Counted from the stretch's first letter, positions 18,536 through 27,561 are shown. The stretch is DNA of 64,000 bases from Bacillaceae bacterium S4-13-56 (GCA_040191315.1 JAWJLM010000015.1:1-64000); one strand, 5' to 3'. A program made the numbers and translations. The notes: generated from the sequence alone by a model not told the origin.

Positions 18536-19254
18536 TCTAACAACGATAGTCAGTTCCTTCCACGAGTTCAATCTGTTTTCAGAATATTCTTACTTAAAAA
18601 CCCTGTTAAATCAACATTTTCACAATCCAGATATTTACAAATGACTGTTTTTTATCTATTTTATCTAGTACATAGTAACCCCAAGACCAGTATAGGCTTT
18701 AGATAATATGCATATATTGTATATATTATTGATTTTCAACCAAAAATAACACAACATATAGATGTTATCTCTTGTCCATTCTGACTTCCTTGAATTTGTT
18801 CAATCTGTTTTCAGAATATTCTTACTTAAAAAGCCTGTTAAATCAACGTTTTTACAATCCATATTTTTACAAATGACTGTTTTTTATCTATTTTATCTAG
18901 TACATAGTAACCCCAAGACCAGTATGAACAATAGATGAAATCCACATATTGTATCATTTATTGATTTTTGAGGGTTTTTAGATACTATATCTTGTGTTGA
19001 TCTATACGCCATTCTTACTTCCGTCTTTTTATTCAATCTTTTCTCCATTTTTAGGTTACCAAAAACCCCGTCAAATCAACGTATTCAAAATCTGAACTTC
19101 CATATTTTAGGTTAAAATAGACCTTTTTATCTTTTTCGATTGATCAAAAAAGAGTATGCACTATAGATAAAATCAATATATTGTATTAAATGTGCAAATT
19201 TACACTATTTCCAACACTACATATTGTGTTCATCTAACAACGATAGTCAGTTCC
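18536..19254. repeat. Three tandem, diverged copies of a ~232-bp noncoding unit
   Basis: This fills the 1,060-bp gap between the priming transferase and the prepilin gene. The segment starting TTCAATCTGTTTTCAG recurs at 18566 and 18798 and, more degenerate, at 19031. A 22-bp segment at 18536-18557 is repeated exactly at 19233-19254, 697 bp away, or three periods. No open reading frame spans the unit. It lies in the 5' region of the capsule core operon, so it could be a long leader or simply duplicated spacer. Confidence 0.8.
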
Positions 19255-19318
19255 CTCAATCCATCCAATCACAACCTAACTACCAAGGCCGAGAGGCCTT
19301 AAATCGACCTCCCTAAAC

Positions 19319-19684
19319 CTAAAAAAAAGGAACCCCAACGCCATCATTACTATCATTCTCATTAGACAGATCCTCTGAATGAATACTACAATTCACTACC
19401 CCATCATGGTAAGTCATTACCCCATTTTCAGGACAAACATCTCCATCATATGTCGCTAAATAATCTACAAAGTAAAAGCCTGAATGATCCAGGCCATTTA
19501 TAGTTAAGTCTGTGTGGTACATTCTCTTAACTTCTTCCCTATTACTTTCACACACATCTTCCTTAGATTTAGCCACAACATTAGAATAAGCAGGAACTGC
19601 GATAGCTACAATAAGTCCCAAAATAACAATCACTGCTAAAATCTCTATCAAAGTAAACCCATTGGCTTTATACTTCTTCTTCAT
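19319..19684 (-). CDS. Orphan type IV prepilin-like protein
   Basis: 121-residue protein with a class III signal: MKKKYKANGFTLIEILAVIV, cleaved by a prepilin peptidase after Gly and N-methylated on Phe, then one hydrophobic helix. The C-terminal domain has three cysteines (DVCESN, DVCPENG, VNCSIH), which suggests a short disulfide-bonded globular head. I chose ATG 19684, preceded by GAGAGG, rather than the upstream one. No pilus assembly ATPase or peptidase is in the window, so it must use another locus (for example competence genes) or act alone. Its place inside a capsule cluster is unusual, and a decayed partial copy lies next to it. Confidence 0.8.
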   Translation of the reverse strand: MKKKYKANGFTLIEILAVIVILGLIVAIAVPAYSNVVAKSKEDVCESNREEVKRMYHTDLTINGLDHSGFYFVDYLATYDGDVCPENGVMTYHDGVVNCSIHSEDLSNENDSNDGVGVPFF

Positions 19685-19751
19685 ATACAGTTCCTCTCCA
19701 AACACCGAAAGGTGTGTATCTCTAAAATAGAAAGGTGTCATCCCTAAAACA

Positions 19752-20002
19752 GCTATTCCCCTACCCTATAATACTACCCTGTCACAACCTGCTTCTCCAC
19801 CTTCCTATTCCCAAGGAATTGGAAGTGTCTCTCTCAGAACCGAAGGTTCCATCTCTCCAAACTCTCAAATCACATTCCTAATCTCTTCCATATACAACAT
19901 CAAAGTCTTCCCTACATAAATTTAACATTTTCCCTATTACTTTCCCACACATCTTCCTTAAATTTAACCCAAAATTAAAATAAGCAGGAACTACAATAAC
20001 TA
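19752..20002 (-). pseudogene. Decayed duplicate of the 3' end of the dehydratase gene plus a prepilin fragment
   Basis: Positions 19767-19920 closely match the 3' end of the dehydratase gene around 20255-20415 (for example AACCGAAGGTTCCATCTCTC and TCTTCCCTACATAAAT occur in both) but with frame-breaking changes. Positions 19920-20000 match the 5' half of the prepilin gene near 19530-19615 (CCCTATTACTTTC, CACATCTTCCTTA, ATAAGCAGGAACT). The order fits a tandem duplication of a block made of the dehydratase 3' end and prepilin 5' end, now degenerate. Confidence 0.75.
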
Positions 20003-20225
20003 CACCGAAAGATGTGTAAATCTCTAAAACAGAAAGATGTGCATCTCAAACACCGAAAGGTGTGTAAATCTCTAAAATAGAAAGATGTGTAAATCTCTAA
20101 AATAGAAAGGTGTGTATCTCCAAACACCGAAAGGTGTGTAAATCTCTAAAATAGAAAGATGTGTAAATCTCTAAAACAGAAAAGTGTACATCTCCAAACA
20201 CCGAAAGGTGTGTATCCCTAAAATA
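20003..20225. repeat. Tandem 24-25 bp repeat array
   Basis: About nine units begin with GAAAGRTGTG at 20007, 20032, 20055, 20080, 20105, 20129, 20154, 20179 and 20203. Two unit types alternate as A-A-B: one continues TAAATCTCTAAAAYA, the other TATCTCCAAACACC. The B type forms the small palindrome ACACCGAAAGGTGT. One and a half units also occur right upstream of the prepilin start (19690-19740), so the array grew from that gene's leader. Confidence 0.85.
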
Positions 20226-20245
20226 CCCAAGCACCCCCCACACCT

Positions 20246-22090
20246 CTACCCTGTCACAACCCTTTTCTCCGAAGGAGAAGAAACCCTGACCTTCTCCACC
20301 CTCCTATTACCTAGCTCTAGAAGTGTCTCCCTCAAAACCGAAGGTTCCATCTCTCCAAACTCTCTAATCACATTCTCAATCTCTTCCATATACAGCTCCG
20401 ATGTCTTCCCTACATAAATCTTCGGATACACCTGTTCGTCATGAACCTCATTCTTACCCAGCAATTCCTCAAACATCTTCTCACCAGGACGAATTCCCGT
20501 AAACTTAATCCCTATATCCTCAACCAAATGTCCTGATAGTTTAATAAGATTACTCGCAAGATCCACAATCTTCACAGGATCTCCCATATCGAGCACAATG
20601 ATCTCTCCACCTTTGGCCAAGACACCAGCTTGAATCACTAAACGAGAAGCTTCAGGAATCGTCATGAAATAACGCACCATGTCTGGATGGGTAACCGTCA
20701 CTGGTCCACCTTTTTCAATCTGCTTTTTAAATAACGGAATGACACTTCCACGACTTCCCAGTACATTCCCAAAGCGCACCGCTACAAATCTAGTTTTGCT
20801 AGCCGCGTCCATATTTTGCACAATCATTTCAGCTAACCGCTTCGATGCCCCCATCACACTCGTTGGATTTACCGCCTTATCCGTAGAAACCATAACAAAG
20901 GAACCAACTCCAAAGCTACTCGCGGCTTCAGCTACATTTTTCGTTCCAATGACATTGTTTTTCACAGCCGCTTCTGGATTTCTCTCCATTAACGGAACAT
21001 GCTTATGAGCCGCTGCATGATAGACCACATCCGGCTTGTACTTATCCATCACGTCAAACATTTTATCCCGGTCCTGGACATCCGCAATCTCCGTCACAAT
21101 TTCAATAGAAGAACCAATCGTTCCTAGCAGCTCCATCTCAATCGTATAAATGCTGTTTTCCCCATGTCCTAACAAAATCATTTTTGCAGGTTTAAACTTG
21201 GACACTTGCCGGCAAATCTCAGATCCTATCGATCCACCCGCTCCCGTTACAAGCACCACTTTTCCAGATAAATTTTCAGCGATCCCCTTATTATCTAACT
21301 GAACAGGCTCGCGACCTAATAAATCCTCCACCTGTACATCTCGAAAAGAGTTTACCGAAACATTCCCTTCCATAAGATCCTCAATCATAGGAAGGATTTT
21401 CGTTTTTGCAGAAGTTTTCGTACATTCTTGAAAAATCTCATTTAACTCCTTTTTACTAAGGGAAGGAATAGCAATAACAATATTTTCAATTTCGCGTTCT
21501 TTTACAATCTCAGCAATATCATGGATTCCACCTAGAACAGGAACACCATGAATTTCAAGATGTTGTTTCCTCAGATCATCATCGACAAAAGCAACGGGCT
21601 GTAAGTGGGCCTCCTTGTTATTGATTAACTGCCTTACAACCATCGTCCCAGCAGCACCCGCTCCAACAACCAAAGTTCGCTTTTGGTTAGATGCACTTGC
21701 TAAATAGCGGTCACGAAACACTCGCCACGAAAAACGCGATCCTCCAATAAGTAGGATATGTAACATAAACGTAATCGTTAATGTACGTAAAGCTATGTTT
21801 TGGAAAACAACCAATTGAACAGCAGCAGTCATTAAAATCGATAAACTAACCGCCTTAAAAATCGCGATTAGTTCCCGAATACTCGCATACTCCCATGCTT
21901 TTTTATAAAGTTTATAATGCCACGAAAAAATATGATGGAATGTTAATAAAGCAACCGAACTGACTAGTAGAATATCATACATAAGCAAGTGAACATTTGG
22001 ATTTAAGAAAAAGTTACTAATATAAATGGCAGTTAACACAATGAAAGAATCAACTATTACTAAGATCCCAATACGTTTTCTAAGTGACAT
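20246..22090 (-). CDS. epsC: Membrane-bound nucleotide-sugar 4,6-dehydratase (EpsC/CapD/WbpM-like)
   Basis: 614 residues. Four N-terminal membrane helices (about 1-125) precede a CoA-binding-like Rossmann region (VVGAGAAGTMVVRQL, about 145) and a full SDR domain (VVLVTGAGGSIGSEICRQV, HAAAHKHVPLMERNP, STDKAVNPTSVMGASKR). The family removes water from UDP-GlcNAc to give the 4-keto-6-deoxy sugar, a precursor of bacillosamine- or QuiNAc-type sugars. The Met-x-x-x-Lys variant (MGASK) is usual in this group. GAGGAGG precedes the ATG, and galU ends 30 bp upstream in the transcript. The symbol is by similarity. Confidence 0.9.
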   Translation of the reverse strand: MSLRKRIGILVIVDSFIVLTAIYISNFFLNPNVHLLMYDILLVSSVALLTFHHIFSWHYKLYKKAWEYASIRELIAIFKAVSLSILMTAAVQLVVFQNIALRTLTITFMLHILLIGGSRFSWRVFRDRYLASASNQKRTLVVGAGAAGTMVVRQLINNKEAHLQPVAFVDDDLRKQHLEIHGVPVLGGIHDIAEIVKEREIENIVIAIPSLSKKELNEIFQECTKTSAKTKILPMIEDLMEGNVSVNSFRDVQVEDLLGREPVQLDNKGIAENLSGKVVLVTGAGGSIGSEICRQVSKFKPAKMILLGHGENSIYTIEMELLGTIGSSIEIVTEIADVQDRDKMFDVMDKYKPDVVYHAAAHKHVPLMERNPEAAVKNNVIGTKNVAEAASSFGVGSFVMVSTDKAVNPTSVMGASKRLAEMIVQNMDAASKTRFVAVRFGNVLGSRGSVIPLFKKQIEKGGPVTVTHPDMVRYFMTIPEASRLVIQAGVLAKGGEIIVLDMGDPVKIVDLASNLIKLSGHLVEDIGIKFTGIRPGEKMFEELLGKNEVHDEQVYPKIYVGKTSELYMEEIENVIREFGEMEPSVLRETLLELGNRRVEKVRVSSPSEKRVVTG

Positions 22091-22120
22091 GAATAGACCC
22101 CCCTCCTCTCGACTTTTGAT

Positions 22121-22999
22121 TTATAGAGAGGTTTTTGATAATTTGGATTGCAAATATTTAAGTAATTCATCTCTTATTTCTTCATTTTTTAAGGCAAAAT
22201 CGATCGTTGTTTTGACGAACCCTAGTTTTTCTCCCACATCATAGCGCTCCCCTTCAAAGTCATACGCATAGACCTTTTGGGTTTGATTCAACATTTGAAT
22301 GGCATCCGTCAATTGAATTTCACCGCCGGCACCAATTATTTGCTTATCTAAATACTTAAAGATTTCAGGAGTGAACACATATCTCCCCATAATGGCTAAA
22401 TTCGATGGTGCAGTGCCTTGTTTTGGTTTTTCCACAAAGTTTCTGACTTCATAGCGACGTCCCTCGTTTGAAACAGGATCGACTATTCCATAACGATGGG
22501 TTTCCTCATCAGGAACGGTCTGTACCCCAATCACGGATGACCCCATTTCCTCATATTGATCCATTAATTGTCGTAAACAAGGATAATTGTTTTGTACGAT
22601 ATCGTCCCCAAGAAGAACCGCAAACGGCTCATCTCCGATAAAGTTCCGTGCACACCATACCGCATGACCTAGACCTTTAGGTTCCTTTTGTCTGATATAA
22701 TGGATATTCGCTAAACTTGTAGAATAGTCCACCGTTTTCAGCAAGTCGAGTTTCCCTTTCGCTTGAAGATTACTTTCTAGCTCCGGCGCACGGTCAAAAT
22801 GATCCTCAATCGCCCGCTTCCCTTTTCCCGTTACAATAATAATATCTTCTATACCCGATGCCACCGCTTCTTCCACAATATACTGAATCGTTGGCTTATC
22901 CACTATAGGCAGCATCTCCTTAGGCATTGCCTTTGTGGCTGGTAAAAACCTTGTCCCAAGACCAGCCGCAGGAATAATCGCTTTTCTAATTTTCTTCAT
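22121..22999 (-). CDS. galU: UTP-glucose-1-phosphate uridylyltransferase, copy 1
   Basis: Makes UDP-glucose from glucose-1-phosphate and UTP, feeding UDP-glucose dehydrogenase and glucosyl transfer. [26 protein letters not shown] is shared with all GalU/GtaB proteins (N-terminus), followed by [10 protein letters not shown] and [15 protein letters not shown]. The start at 22999 follows a GGGGGTAACC ribosome binding site; the longer frame upstream runs through a family C repeat and is not coding. 292 residues, standard length. A second galU at 35429 is about 14 residues longer because of an inserted repeat. Confidence 0.95.
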   Translation of the reverse strand: MKKIRKAIIPAAGLGTRFLPATKAMPKEMLPIVDKPTIQYIVEEAVASGIEDIIIVTGKGKRAIEDHFDRAPELESNLQAKGKLDLLKTVDYSTSLANIHYIRQKEPKGLGHAVWCARNFIGDEPFAVLLGDDIVQNNYPCLRQLMDQYEEMGSSVIGVQTVPDEETHRYGIVDPVSNEGRRYEVRNFVEKPKQGTAPSNLAIMGRYVFTPEIFKYLDKQIIGAGGEIQLTDAIQMLNQTQKVYAYDFEGERYDVGEKLGFVKTTIDFALKNEEIRDELLKYLQSKLSKTSL

Positions 23000-23117
23000 T
23001 TGGTTACCCCCATCAATTGCAAGTTGTTTAATGAAAATATCTAGGGATGAGATATGAGTGTAACTGTTTCCTAATGGATGGCAGTCACATCCCGTCGCTA
23101 AATATCTTCTAAGTGAA

Positions 23118-23286
23118 ATAAGAAAAGCGCAAGCGCCCTCGATCATCGACGTAAGGCGGTGGACCTCATCGAGCGAGATAAAGGAAACACGGTTCACGAA
23201 GTGAATCGATGTTGACTTATCGATTGAGAGGAGGGAACCGACTCTAGTCGATAGGGCGCTGGAGCTAGACAAATTTTATACTTTCT
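23118..23286. repeat. Family C repeat, 169-bp copy 1
   Basis: Begins ATAAGAAAAGCGCAAGCGCC and ends ACAAATTTTATACTTTCT. It matches 30918-31086 at 168 of 169 positions (A/T difference at 23181). Its ends are partly complementary (AGCGCCCT against AGGGCGCT), so it is a palindromic element. A perfect inverted repeat (CATTCGCCA, 23307-23315, with TGGCGAATG, 23324-23332) follows it. The rest of the 23000-23756 gap is related or unassigned DNA. Confidence 0.85.
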
Positions 23287-23514
23287 TATCTTGTTAGAAA
23301 ACTTGGCATTCGCCAAGCCTTTGTGGCGAATGGCTTAGTTGCACTTATGCAGTTAGGAAAGTTTTATACTTTCCTATCTGTCAAAATAGGAAACCCCATT
23401 TTCCCACTCCAACTTACTTATACATTTTCCCTTAACACAAAAAGAGTTTTCTACCCCTTGCTCTCTTTTCCTGATAATATAAAAAAATTGGGCATCTAAC
23501 CCACCCTCACACCC

Positions 23515-23740
23515 CACTCTTGACAACAAGCGCGTCTAAGGTGGTTTTGAACACCCACAGCAGGACCGAGTACCTCCCTTGATAAAGGTAAGGAGATATC
23601 ACCTATAGCGAAAGCAGAAGCGCCCCTAGAAACAAGAAAAGCACTTGTCTCTGCGAAGTAGCTTGCCTTACTCGGGATAAAAACTTTGAAGCTAACTCGA
23701 TGAAGCTTTTTCACTGGAGCTAGACATCTTTTCTATTTTA
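23515..23740. repeat. Diverged family C repeat
   Basis: Shares with the larger copy at 52345-52790 the order of segments GAAACAAGAAA, CACTTGT, AAGTAGCTT, ACTCGGGA, AAAAACTTYGAAG and CTGGAGCTA. It is degenerate and has no coding capacity of its own; it fills the space between ywqE and galU. Confidence 0.6.
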
Positions 23741-23756
23741 ATGACGTCCATTTAAG

Positions 23757-24524
23757 TTAAAAAATCCCTAAAATCTTCTTTCGACCAATTTTCTCTGGAG
23801 GTTCTCCCACAACGGTTTGATTCTCCAAAATTAGTTCCGCATTCTCCATAAAGAAATGAAGGAAATCCTCCCCATATCGATTTCGGATTTCCTCATAAGC
23901 CTCCGACAAACAGAAACGCCTTGTCGTCGTATTATGAGCATCAGAAGCAATGAAATGAGTGAGATTGGCTTCTATGATTTTTTGCGTAAACTTTTGTATA
24001 TTTTTCCCGAACTTCCCAGTAACGCTAGCTGCTGTCACTTGTGTCAGGGTTCCTTTTTCCACCATTTTATATAATACATCAGGATTTTGAATGAGTTGTT
24101 GGTTTCGTTCAGGATGAACGATGATTGGCCTGTATCCTGCTAATTGGATATCGAATAATAATTGAGTTGTATATCGAGGAACATGGTCCGATGGAAGCTC
24201 CACGAAAACGTAACTGCTTGTCTGATTCAAAGGAAGCAGTTGGTGCCTTTGCAAGTTGTTGATCATTTCTCCGTTAATTCGTGTTTCTTGTCCTGGTAGG
24301 ATCGTTAATGGAATGTTATTTTCCTTTAATTGTAGATTTAATGCAGATACTTCTTTTATTACATTTTCTGCTAGATTTATATACTTGCCATTCATATGAT
24401 GTGGAGTGGCAATAATCGTATGGATTCCTTCTTGAACAGCCGCCCTTGCCATTTCTAAGCTATCTTCCAATGTCTGAGCCCCGTCATCTAGTTCAGGTAA
24501 TATATGACAATGGATATCAATCAT
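23757..24524 (-). CDS. ywqE: Tyrosine-protein phosphatase YwqE/CapC-type (PHP domain)
   Basis: Manganese-dependent PHP-fold phosphatase that dephosphorylates the cognate bacterial tyrosine kinase and so resets capsule chain-length control. MIDIHCHILPELDDGAQ gives the first metal ligands, then ATPHHMNGKY, PGQETRING, FVELPSDHVP, RPIIVHPERNQ and FIASDAHNT. ATG 24524 follows GGAGGTGG; the upstream 35 codons of the open frame are rejected because they precede the conserved start. 255 residues, as expected. It is separated from ywqD by a terminator and 640 bp of repeat DNA, so it may not be co-transcribed with the kinase. Confidence 0.93.
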   Translation of the reverse strand: MIDIHCHILPELDDGAQTLEDSLEMARAAVQEGIHTIIATPHHMNGKYINLAENVIKEVSALNLQLKENNIPLTILPGQETRINGEMINNLQRHQLLPLNQTSSYVFVELPSDHVPRYTTQLLFDIQLAGYRPIIVHPERNQQLIQNPDVLYKMVEKGTLTQVTAASVTGKFGKNIQKFTQKIIEANLTHFIASDAHNTTTRRFCLSEAYEEIRNRYGEDFLHFFMENAELILENQTVVGEPPEKIGRKKILGIF

Positions 24525-24699
24525 GGTGTCCACCTCCACAGGTAATTCTAAATCTTTTTTCCTAGACTCTTTGTTTTTATTTATAATAAATTCACATTTT
24601 TTTGAAAATCCTAAGACCAATAGTAACACTTTTTAACAGAGAATTGTATGGTTTTTTTTGTAAGGTTTTGTCGAATATGATTATTTTTTGGTAAATTCA

Positions 24700-24960
24700 G
24701 AAAAATTCAAGCTCCATGGCCATCTACATAAGAGGGAACAACTTTAGTCGATAGGTTGCCCTTCGAAAAATTTGTTTTCTACGAAGAAGCTCTAAGTAGC
24801 CTTCCTTGCTGCGATGACTCAGGCAAAAACTTCGAAGATTACTCGTTGAAAATTTTTGCTGAAACTAGACAGATTTTTACTTTGTTATCTTCCGATTCAT
24901 TCCACTAACAATCAGTAGGGGATGAAGAAAATAAAATCCTCACTGATTCTTAGCGCCCAC
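24700..24960. repeat. Family C fragment and a downstream imperfect hairpin
   Basis: Positions 24740-24880 match the 3' half of the large family C copy (CTACGAAGAAGCTCTAAGTAG is shared except for flanks). An imperfect stem (AATCAGT.AGGGGATG with ATCCTCACTGATT) lies at about 24910-24955. The rest of the 24525-25163 gap shows no gene I can support. Confidence 0.55.
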
Positions 24961-25111
24961 CTAAAGGCCCTCGAACCAATCGGACATTTACGGCCAGCCA
25001 ATCCATAAAGCAAGCTTCACCAACAAGGATGTTTAATTTTCTCTTTTTGTTTCACTTAAGACTTCAGGTGGGGGTAAAACGTCCTGTTCATGCGGGATTA
25101 ATTCTGTCATT

Positions 25112-25150
25112 AAAAAAAGAAAGCACAATTTTTCAGTACTTTCTTTTTTT
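25112..25150 (-). terminator. Rho-independent terminator after ywqD
   Basis: A 12-bp perfect stem (AAAAAAAGAAAG with CTTTCTTTTTTT) closes a 15-nt loop 13 bp after the kinase stop; on the minus strand it ends in a run of T. This should end the ywqC-ywqD transcript. Confidence 0.8.
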
Positions 25151-25163
25151 GTCAACAGGGGAA

Positions 25164-25835
25164 TTAAACGTCATTCCCATAGTAATAGTAGTGACTCTTT
25201 TTCAGTTCTTTTCCATTAAGAACAGATCCTAAGATTTTCGTATGAGCTTGTTCAAGTCTCTCCTTAGCCTGCTTCACCGCTTCTAATTTTGTTTTCTTGC
25301 TGTAGGCTACTAAGAGGGCCCCATCTACATGACTCCCAAGAATAGCAGCATCAGCTACCGCAAGTACTGGTGGAGTATCAAAGATGATGATATCATAGGC
25401 TCCGTACACTTCCTGAAGGAACATGGTCATCGCTTTTGAACCTAACAGCTCCGCTGGGTTTGGTGGGATCGGTCCCGATGTGATTAAATCTAAATTCTGT
25501 AATCTACTAGGAGTAATGATGTCCTGCACGGACCGTTCACGTACTAAGTAATTCGTTAACCCTTTGACATTATCTACACGAAACGTAAAGTGGATTGTAG
25601 GTTTTCGCAAATCCGCATCTATAAGTAGTACAGTTTTTCCTTGCTGGGCATAAACAACGGCCATATTGGCTGCCGTAATGGATTTTCCATCACTTGGCTC
25701 TGCTGATGTCACTATAAAACTTTTAATCTCTTTATCAACAGCTGCAAATTGTAAATTGGTTCTAATTGTCCGATATTGTTCAGAAATAGGTGACGATGGA
25801 TTTGTATTGGCAATTATTTGCCTTGCACGGACCAT
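25164..25835 (-). CDS. ywqD: Bacterial tyrosine kinase (YwqD/CapB-type)
   Basis: BY-kinase, the cytoplasmic ATPase partner of YwqC. Walker A SAEPSDGKSITAANMA, Walker A' VLLIDADLRKPT and Walker B DIIIFDTPPV are all present, and the C-terminus has the tyrosine cluster SHYYYYGNDV that is autophosphorylated. Phosphorylation controls polymer length and can activate UDP-glucose dehydrogenases. ATG 25835 follows GAGGG and lies 1 bp after the ywqC stop; a GTG at 25871 in the same frame, overlapping ywqC, is the alternative start (235 aa). Confidence 0.94.
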   Translation of the reverse strand: MVRARQIIANTNPSSPISEQYRTIRTNLQFAAVDKEIKSFIVTSAEPSDGKSITAANMAVVYAQQGKTVLLIDADLRKPTIHFTFRVDNVKGLTNYLVRERSVQDIITPSRLQNLDLITSGPIPPNPAELLGSKAMTMFLQEVYGAYDIIIFDTPPVLAVADAAILGSHVDGALLVAYSKKTKLEAVKQAKERLEQAHTKILGSVLNGKELKKSHYYYYGNDV

Positions 25836-25836
25836 T

Positions 25837-26601
25837 CTATCCCTCTTTTTTAAACGAGCCAACTGCCTCACTCCTCACTACACCAACAGGTTTTCGTACT
25901 CCATTTCTCACCTTTATATCTTCTTCTTTCATAACAGCCACTACCCCAAGAACTGGTATCCCAAGATGTCTTTCTAAATCCTTTTCATCTTTCACGGATT
26001 GGTCTAAGTACTCTAACAAAAAGGCTAGTCCCACTCCTGCCATTAAACCAACCACTAGGGCAATAGCCATATTGAGCATAGGATTTGGATTTACTGGTTG
26101 AGGGTTAGAAGATAAAACCGCTGGTGACAATATGCTGACATTGTTCACATTCATAATCGAAGGAATTTGTTCCTTAAAAACTTCTACTGTCGTGTTTGCG
26201 ATTTGCACAGCCATTTCTGGATCGATATCTGTCACTGTCACATTTACGACCTGTGAGTTATTTCCACTGGCTACCTGCAATTTAGCAGCCAATTGAGTAG
26301 CTGATAAACCAGAATCTAGCTCTTCTGCCACGATATCTAAAATTTTCGGGCTTTTAATGATGTCGTTATAAGTATTTATAATTTCTACGTTTGTCCGAAT
26401 ATCATTTACATTGTACCCTGCCATTGGGTCCGCATTATTTTGATTGACAATAAACTGCGTCTTCGCTTCATACGTTGGTGTGATTATCAGATAGCTAACC
26501 ACCGCTGCTATTATTACAGCCGCTACCGAAAGTGAAAGAATCAGGATAAATCTCTTCTTAATAACCTCAAAGATCTCCTGTAATGAAATTGTTTCTTCCA
26601 T
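25837..26601 (-). CDS. ywqC: Tyrosine-kinase activator / Wzz-type chain-length regulator
   Basis: 254 residues with two membrane helices (about 19-40 and 175-197) enclosing an extracellular domain of the Wzz superfamily. The N-terminal MEETISLQEIFEVIKKRF and the proline-rich motif before helix 2 (NPQPVNPNPML) are typical. The cytoplasmic C-terminal tail (GVRKPVGVVRSEAVGSF) activates the YwqD kinase in known homologues. Start follows GGAGGG. It heads the minus-strand polysaccharide region; upstream is the RAYT/REP stretch, which probably marks its boundary. Confidence 0.92.
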   Translation of the reverse strand: MEETISLQEIFEVIKKRFILILSLSVAAVIIAAVVSYLIITPTYEAKTQFIVNQNNADPMAGYNVNDIRTNVEIINTYNDIIKSPKILDIVAEELDSGLSATQLAAKLQVASGNNSQVVNVTVTDIDPEMAVQIANTTVEVFKEQIPSIMNVNNVSILSPAVLSSNPQPVNPNPMLNMAIALVVGLMAGVGLAFLLEYLDQSVKDEKDLERHLGIPVLGVVAVMKEEDIKVRNGVRKPVGVVRSEAVGSFKKEG

Positions 26602-26720
26602 GATGTCCCTCCATCTACTATTTTCAATTACTATTCTCTATAAACATAACTCAAAAAAAGTATATCATAAAATGCCCGCCTAGAAAGTAGGAAATTTTGG
26701 ATTCGCGTGGTGCCCCGGGT

Positions 26721-26777
26721 TGGTGCCTGTCACTTTTCGACAAATTTCGGGTGGTGCCTGTCACTTTTCGACAAATT
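26721..26777. repeat. REP pair at the 3' side of the RAYT gene
   Basis: TGGTGCCTGTCACTTTTCGACAAATT occurs twice in direct orientation, 31 bp apart (first copy 26721, second 26752), the second overlapping the RAYT stop codon. The core GGTGCCTGTCAC is close to the palindrome GGTGCCTGACACC seen in family A repeats. Confidence 0.85.
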
Positions 26778-27309
26778 CACAATACGCTAGTTTCTTTTCT
26801 TCATCTGTTCCTGGGAAGTAGTCTAGTATTCTGTTTGTGTTGAGGAATGGTTCTACTTTTGTGGTTTTCTCCGATGAAAAATGGCGGTAACTGCTCCATT
26901 GGTAATCTTCTGGATTTAAGACCATTTGTGCTTCTAGTGGATTGAGATGGATATAGCGGCTAACCTCTAGCATTGCTATTGGGTCAGGAATGATCTTGTC
27001 AAAGTATCGCTTTTCATAGACGTGGCCGGTCATTTTATATTTGGTATTATAGTAGTCTGCATAGCGTTTGTTGACTAGGGACATTATTTTAGAAATGGGT
27101 TGTTCTGGGGACATAAGTTGTAAGTGAAGATGATTTGTCATAAGACAATAAGAAGCAATTTCAAAGGGGTATCGATCGTAGATTTGTCTCAGGATATAGA
27201 GGTAAGTTAAAAAATCATGTTTATCATTAAATAAAGCATCACGCCTATTCCCACGACAAACAATATGATAAAAATAATTCGGTAACCAAATACGTTTCCT
27301 TCTTCCCAT
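26761..27309 (-). CDS. REP-associated tyrosine transposase (RAYT, Y1/HUH family)
   Basis: Single-strand DNA endonuclease of the Y1_Tnp family, 182 residues. The HUH motif is in CLMTNHLHLQL, and the catalytic tyrosine probably lies in NKRYADYYNTKY. SRYIHLNPLEA and YQWSSYRHF are further family signatures. Unlike IS200/IS605 transposases, RAYTs do not carry their own classical ends but are flanked by REPs, as here on both sides. It is intact with a good GGAGAGG ribosome binding site, so it could mobilise the REP-like families in this window (inference). Confidence 0.93.
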   Translation of the reverse strand: MGRRKRIWLPNYFYHIVCRGNRRDALFNDKHDFLTYLYILRQIYDRYPFEIASYCLMTNHLHLQLMSPEQPISKIMSLVNKRYADYYNTKYKMTGHVYEKRYFDKIIPDPIAMLEVSRYIHLNPLEAQMVLNPEDYQWSSYRHFSSEKTTKVEPFLNTNRILDYFPGTDEEKKLAYCEFVEK

Positions 27310-27331
27310 ATTTCACCTCTCCCATATTTTA

Positions 27332-27382
27332 TTCGGGTGGTGACAGGCACCATTCGACAAACTTCGGGTGGTGCCTGGCACT
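27332..27382. repeat. REP pair at the 5' side of the RAYT gene, inverted
   Basis: TTCGGGTGGTGACAGGCACC followed by ATTCGACAAACTTCGGGTGG and TGCCTGGCACT. One REP core is inverted relative to the other, the usual REP/inverse-REP layout beside RAYT genes. A further single core (GGTGACAGGCACC) lies at about 27592-27604. Confidence 0.8.
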
Positions 27383-27561
27383 GTAGCAATTATAGCAAAA
27401 TGTTGGTAAAGAGTCTAAAGCGCAAATTTCGTTTTCCTTCTCAATTTGCCTTCTATAAAATAGGATAATCTCACTCTAAAAACACAAATTCCAGTACCAA
27501 TAGCACATACAAAAAAGCAATTCACCTAACAACAAAAGAATTTACCACATCCGTGGAACAA

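Noticed and set aside
23000-23272. N-terminal extension of galU copy 1 by 91 codons
   Set aside because: It reads through the family C repeat; a proper ribosome binding site and the conserved N-terminus are at 22999.
23496-23714. 72-codon frame on the minus strand
   Set aside because: Entirely inside a diverged family C repeat.
24955-25020. Possible small gene or RNA before the ywqD terminator
   Set aside because: Short coding-like pieces on the minus strand are broken by stops and no promoter is seen; too little to support a feature.
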